Source of the DNA: Climacteris rufus
Taxonomy: Eukaryota; Chordata; Aves; Passeriformes; Climacteridae
Length of the DNA stretch: 64,000 nt
Reading direction: 5' to 3'
Assembly (NCBI GenBank): GCA_013398175.1
Contig: VZRZ01002549.1
Span: forward strand, 1 to 64,000
Translations under genes and position numbers: made by a program
Shown: piece after piece, positions 47,308 to 64,000 of the stretch
How the letters are laid out: each line of letters opens with the position of its first letter
How positions within the stretch are numbered: the stretch's first letter is position 1
The notes under the pieces: generated by a model
What the model saw: only the letters and a program-made list of their open reading frames with translations
What the model was told of the DNA's origin: nothing
The model's database searches: none

Positions 47308-59379
<12,072 letters not shown>

Positions 59380-59690
59380 CCCGCTCGCTGCCGCTACCCC
59401 CGACCGGCCCCGAGCCGGTTCGNNNNNNNNNNNNNNNNNNGCCGCGCCGGCCAATCGGCGGCCGCCGTCCCGCAGAGCCCCGCCCCCCCGGCCGTTTTCG
59501 CGCCAAAGGCGGAGGGCGGCGCTGAGGGCGGCGCTGAGGGCGGGACTCTGAGGGGGCGGCCGCGGCAGCTCCGGGCGGGCTCTGGGCAGCCGCGCTCCGC
59601 TGGCACGGACAGTGAAAGGGGGGTTGTCGGAGAGCTTGTCGGCGCTGCGGAGTTGTGGCAGAGCAGCGCGTCCCATAGAGAAGCGGAGTT
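59380..59690 (-). promoter_or_regulatory. MCM6: MCM6 CpG-island promoter with E2F palindrome and CCAAT box
   Basis: CpG-dense sequence directly upstream of the MCM6 ATG. TTTTCGCGCCAAA (59495-59507) contains overlapping E2F sites on both strands. CCAAT (59451-59455) lies 44 bp nearer the gene. E2F control of MCM genes at G1/S is established in vertebrates. A stretch with two copies of 'gagggcggcgct' (about 59511-59536) lies just distal. No TATA box seen. An 18-N gap (59423-59440) interrupts the 5'UTR. Confidence 0.75.
59423..59440. other. Assembly gap (18 N) in MCM6 5'UTR
   Basis: Eighteen N within the CpG island, 44 bp upstream of the MCM6 ATG. The true length is unknown; coding sequence is not affected. 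Confidence 0.9.
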
Positions 59691-60170
59691 ATTGAATGTT
59701 AAGGGCTTGAAAGGGACCTTAAAGATAACCTAGTCCCAATGCCCCTGCCATGTGCAGGGACAACTCCCTTTAGGCCAGGCTAGGGCCTTATATTAACCTG
59801 GCCTAGAACACTGCCAGCAATGGGACATCCACAACCTCCCTGAGCAACCTCTTCCCGTGTCTCACGACACTCACAGTAAAGAATTTCTTCCTAATATCTC
59901 ATCTACATTTCCCGGTTTTCAATTGTCTCTATTCCCCCTTGTCCTATCAGTACAGTTCTTTACAGAGTCACTCTTCAGCTTCCCTGTAGCCCCTTCAGAT
60001 TCTGGAAGGTTGCTATGAGGTCTCCACACAACCTTCTCTTCTCCAGGCTGAACAGCCCCAACTCTCCCAGCCTGTCTTTGCAGGGAAGGCGCTCCACTCC
60101 TTTTATCAACCTCATGGCCCTCCCCTGGACTTGCTCCAACACTTCCATGTCCTTCTTTTTCTGGGGACAC
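59690..60170 (-). mobile_element. CR1 LINE fragment next to MCM6 promoter
   Basis: Reverse-oriented CR1 with long, well-preserved landmarks: 'gggacatccacaacctccct', 'aagaatttcttcctaatatc', 'attcccccttgtcctatcag', 'ttctcttctccaggctgaac' and 'ccaactctcccagcctgtct'. Longest CR1 copy in the window, truncated and non-coding. Confidence 0.9.
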
Positions 60171-61546
60171 CAACACAGGCATGGAGGTGTCAGCTGTGGG
60201 CAGCTTCAGCACAGCAGCTGCAGTGAAGCTTCCACAGGGCACTGCTTTCCCCAGGGAGAAATCAATTACGGTAACTGGAGTAAAAGCTCCCCTAGTACAC
60301 CCAGGGTGAGGAATCCCCAGCCAGGGAATCCCCACACTGAGTGCGGGAGGCACTTGGGCAGCTGCTCACTGAGAACACTCCAGTGCAGCCCTGGCTTTTG
60401 AAGACTGGCCCAGGTGAAAAGAGTGTGAGTTAAGCCAGGTGAGGCTCTGGCCACAGTCTGGGCACTTGGCTCCTCATTGGCAACGCTGCAGGATGGTGGA
60501 AGGTGACATTTGCCAAGCGGTGCCGTGGCTCGCAGCCATTCCCGAACGGCAGCTGCTGGCACACGGCGCCTGCCAGCAGGAACCGCTTCAACATCCATGA
60601 AAAATTGCTTAGAATTGCCCTGCCACCTGCAAAGTCATTAATCTCTGCCTAAACTGGGAATTTTGCTGTAATTAAAGCAGCTAAGGGCTCTTTTTGAGTT
60701 CTGCAACCCTTTAAGAAGTGCCAGCAGCAGCAACCTCCTGCAGCAGTGTTAGTTCACGTTACAGTGCACTTGCCATACAGTGAACAGACTTAACTTGCAA
60801 AGTGGTAAAGAAAAGAAGAAACTATTAGAACTAACTTTGTAATTTTTAAAACACTTGTTGTGAGTAAATTCATTGTTTTGTGAGATCATACTAGCAACAA
60901 TGTGCACAAGTTTGTTGTGAGGTTTGTTTTAAAATAAATAATCCATCCTAAATAATTTCTCTCTACTAAAAAAAATATGTACTAATAGAATAAATAGTAA
61001 GTAAATAAAATCTGTTTGGGCAAGTTTCTGGAACCCCAGTATGAACCTGAGTCCAAGGCAGCCATGTGGTGTTCCACAATGGATACTGTCAGGGCATTCT
61101 CCTCCATCCATTGCTTTCACATGGAGTCCAACATGCCTGGAATTGACAGGCACCAGGTGAAAGCACAAAGTTTTCCTGCTTTTCCCTTCCTCCTGTCCTG
61201 GCCCACTGGGCAGGGAGAAGCAGCTGTGTGATGCTGCCCACCAGGGTTATCCCAGCAGGTGTGGGCAGCCACGGGGAGCCAGTCCTGCACTTGGCTGCCA
61301 GGAGAACAGCCTGAGCCCCCCTTCCCACTGGGCAGTTCAGACAGCTCAGTGAACACAGATGGGCTTTCACAGGAAAATGGTGCAGTTAAACTTCAGGAAC
61401 AAACTGAAGCTTTGTGTTTGTTTTGAGCAGAGAGATTCTCTGGCTATTTCTAACCAATATTCTATGTAGTTCCTTAGTTTAAAAATCAGTACTACTGTAA
61501 ATACCATTTGTATATCATGAAAAAAAAATAAACAAAATCATTTTAC
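60171..61546. other. Intergenic, possible degraded LTR near 61.15-61.27 kb
   Basis: No gene recognised. The segment around 'ctgcccaccagggttat' (about 61233-61249), preceded by 'cccactgggcagggagaagc', loosely resembles parts of passerine LTRs, but the match is too weak to name a family. The rest is AT-rich and without visible structure. Confidence 0.3.
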
Positions 61547-62578
61547 CTGGTGGAGAGGCAGCAGTAATGTGGACTTCATGTAAACTGCTAAACTTCCTGA
61601 AAGTTACTGGAAATAAAGGACAATACAGGTTCTACTTCTCCAGAACCATTACACCAGAGTAGCTCCTATCAAAACACCATAAAGTTCTGAAATCACTATT
61701 TGCAGCATTTCAAACTAAGTTCTAACACTGCAGCTCTCACTAAAGTATCCTGTTAAGATGACATTCAGGACAAGTGCATTTTGCATTTTGATTTATGATC
61801 ATAATTATTTTCTGTTAGCTAAGAAAGGCTGCATGAAAGGATTCTGCATACAAAGGAATCGGGGCCTCTATCTGAATTCTTGTTCTTGTGCAGTTACTGT
61901 GAATAAATCAAGCTACAGCATGAGCCTGAATAACTCCTAACAGAATTGGTTTAAGCACAGTTGTTTCAGGAATGTATGCACAAAACTTGCTGCCAAATCT
62001 AGAGCAAGAAACAGCACCCAGGATATTTTTTTTTTTGTAGGCAGGAAATTAAAGTCAGTAATTTTGCTCCTGACTAGAAGGATGCACATCCAAAGTGGAA
62101 TATATTACCAGTTCTGTATGAACAAAAGTAATTAAATTAAATTCATTCCAGTTGGCTTAGCTGAGTAAACAACTGTTTTGAAACTTGGATTCATGAGTAA
62201 TAAGTTTGTGACAATGGGCTCTGTTTATAATCCACTTAGCTTTGCAAAGTACAACTGGGTACACTGTAAGATTTTCAAGTTAATAATTTGGGGAAGATTC
62301 CACAGTAAATTAATTACAACAGACTCAAAAGCAAAGCTGCAAAGTGTTATTCCTCAAATTATGTGACTTCTAAACAAAGTTTAACTTCTAAATTTCCAGT
62401 ACTTTACCTGACTGACCTTTAGTATGATTGCTTTCTAATGCAGAACTCTTGTCATAAGACATTAAAATTAAGTCTTGTTCAATGGCAGCTGCAAAGATGA
62501 TTTGCCCTTTGTGAAACTCTACACAATTTATACACAGCCTCACTGACCTTTCTGTAGCATAACCAATATGTGACTTCT
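61547..62578 (-). other. Two exon-like open segments of an unrecognised minus-strand gene
   Basis: Segment A (62578-62408, 171 nt) lies between '..aaatgtcag' and 'gtaaagt' and is open for 56 codons (it includes YATERSVRLCINCVEFHKG and AAAIEQDLILMSYDKSS). Segment B (61606-61547, 60 nt) lies between 'tatttccag' and 'gtaaaatg'. A ends in phase 1 and B starts in the matching phase, so they join without a stop (B reads TFRKFSSLHEVHITAASPP). I do not recognise the protein. Chance splice-like signals around open frames of this size are possible. Confidence 0.25.
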
Positions 62579-63897
62579 CTGACATTTAAAAATCAAGGTA
62601 GCAACAATAACACAGACCATCTAAACTGTGCCTCCTACTGAAAGCTTGGTCATGTAAAATGTTAAACAAAAATTAAGTCAGGAATTACAAATATGTATGA
62701 ATATTAAGGTAACTATTGCAGTAGTAAGGAATTTAATCCTTTGTTCTTTGCCATCAACACTTACAAAAATGTTTTAAATTTGAAAACCAACTCTGAGATG
62801 CAGTCCTCAAAAGGAAGTTTCAGATACACTGGTACCTCTCCAAATGCAGGGAACATCCTCTGGGTTGGGAGGAGGAGGATGCTGAGAAGTAGCTTTGTGC
62901 ACTGCTGTAAATTGAGGAGGTTCAACTAAGTGATTAATTTGAGAAAAAGTATATCTAGACCATTTCAGAAGTACTCTGACTTACCCAATTTCACTACATG
63001 TACAAAGGTGAGTTGTTCACAGCATTTAAAAATTAAAAGACCTCCCTGAAATAGGTTGGCTTACATAATTTGGGTCTTTTTCCTTGGTAATAGATGCATG
63101 AAATCCCTGTTTTGTTTGCTATCCCACAGGTTGGGTCAGGCAGAAAAACACATGACCTGCTCTCAACTCACCATCCATTTATTGTCTGAGAATATTATAT
63201 ATCCCTTGTCTATTCCCTGAGCATGTGTAAACTTCCAACCATTCTCAAATAGTAACATAAAATAAGGAACAGGCCTATGGCCTTTACACAACTTTCAAAA
63301 AAATTGGGGAGAAGAAGATAGAGAGAAAAGAAATTGAAACTTTAGACAGGTATTACATCAGTAACAAAAACAACCCAAAAAAGCCTTACTGACTCATTAT
63401 TATCTTGTGAGGATACAAAGCAAAATAACAAAGACAGATTTGTATCTAATTTACTTTGAGAGCTTTATTTCAATCTATTTTAACAACTTCATATGAAGAT
63501 TTCTTGTTAAGAATGTTCTTCTCACCTGCTTCCCTACCTGACACTCATGTAAATTAACAATTGGCTGGTCTCTGCAGACTTTTAAGTTGCAAGCATCCTG
63601 TCACTTTATCTTGGAGCCAGTACTTTGGAATATTCAATCTTGCTGACATAAGTTAAAAATGCAAAATGGTTATTGCATACTCTACTAAAACGTTTAGAAA
63701 AAATGACACAATTTAATGTGAGACCAAAATACTAATTCAAAGTATCACATTTTCATTAAAAACCTGCAGTTGCCAATACAAAGACTCTTGATCTCTTAAA
63801 ATATTTTCTTTTAAATAAACAACTAAGGATAAAAAAAAAATTGCAGTGGCACTTTATAAAGGAGAAGTGTTTTTAATTGCATATGACAATGCTCAGC
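62579..63897. other. AT-rich intergenic DNA with one candidate minus-strand poly(A) signal
   Basis: No recognised gene or transposon. TTTATT at 63464-63469 (AATAAA on minus) could end a transcript coming from the right edge. A 95-nt splice-bounded open segment at 62859-62765 is noted, but it cannot join segment A in frame. Confidence 0.35.
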
Positions 63898-64000
63898 TCA
63901 GTCCAGGTTGAGCAGCAGCAGCAGGGGAGGTGCTGCAGGCAGAGCAGACTGCAGGCCCGGCCGTGCCGAGCTGGCGGCGGCTCCGCTCAGGGCGTCAGGC
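63898..64000 (-). CDS. Open GC-rich reading frame truncated by the window edge
   Basis: On the minus strand the last 103 bases are open to a TGA at 63900-63898. The frame is Ala/Pro/Leu-rich and ends PPLLLLLNLD. Base composition jumps from AT-rich to GC- and CpG-rich at about 63900, unlike the preceding 3 kb. It might be the C-terminus of an exon, or only a CpG-island edge read in one frame. It does not match the C-terminus of DARS1, the expected neighbour. Confidence 0.15.
   Translation of the reverse strand, partial: PDALSGAAASSARPGLQSALPAAPPLLLLLNLD

Noticed and set aside
62765..62859. A 95-nt minus-strand segment with a good polypyrimidine acceptor and a gtaagtg donor
   Set aside because: Its ending phase cannot join the nearby 62408-62578 segment in its long open frame, and the encoded 31 residues are not recognised.
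59700..64000. Search for DARS1 exons
   Set aside because: No translated stretch resembling aspartyl-tRNA synthetase, including its C-terminal MFPRDPKRLTP motif, was found on either strand.

Overview
This window is eukaryotic nuclear DNA from a bird, most likely a passerine. The genes are split into many short exons with GT/AG splice sites. There are several CR1 LINE fragments and an ERVL-type LTR that I recognise as a passerine family. GC-rich first exons are replaced by runs of N, which is typical of short-read bird assemblies. The gene order R3HDM1 > UBXN4 > < LCT < MCM6 is the conserved amniote block that holds the human lactase locus (human 2q21, chicken chromosome 7). Exons were placed by reading splice sites and comparing conceptual translations with the vertebrate families from memory; no alignment was run.

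Layout. 1-5.4 kb: the last five coding exons and 3'UTR of R3HDM1 (+). 5.4-11.2 kb: intergenic DNA with no recognised gene. 11.2-12.9 kb: a CR1 fragment, a CpG-rich promoter interrupted by a 487-base gap that probably contains UBXN4 exon 1, then another CR1 fragment. 12.9-27.1 kb: UBXN4 (+), exons 2-13, with a passerine LTR and a CR1 fragment in intron 1. 27.1-27.6 kb: a short convergent spacer. 27.6-44.8 kb: a complete 17-exon LCT gene (-). The exons sum to 5766 nt (1921 residues) and carry signal peptide, four GH1-type regions, transmembrane segment and short tail. 44.8-46.9 kb: the LCT-MCM6 spacer, which holds a decayed duplicate of the LCT promoter and first-exon start. 46.9-59.4 kb: a complete 17-exon MCM6 gene (-). 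The exons sum to 2481 nt (826 residues), and a CpG-island promoter carries an E2F palindrome and a CCAAT box. 59.7-64 kb: a CR1 fragment, AT-rich DNA, two unassigned exon-like segments and a GC-rich open frame cut by the window edge. DARS1, the next gene in mammals, is not visible.

The genes are syntenic rather than one pathway. R3HDM1 is a predicted RNA-binding protein. UBXN4 (erasin) is an ER-membrane p97/VCP adaptor for ER-associated degradation. LCT is the brush-border beta-glycosidase lactase-phlorizin hydrolase, intact here although birds do not drink milk. MCM6 is a replicative helicase subunit; in humans one of its introns holds the LCT persistence enhancer. Points most worth a second look: the LCT exon-1 duplicate, a Thr-to-Ile change beside the LCT domain III nucleophile, a 67-bp-arm hairpin in R3HDM1, a hexamer repeat forming a splice-acceptor tract, and a 59-bp duplication around a single N that looks like an assembly error.
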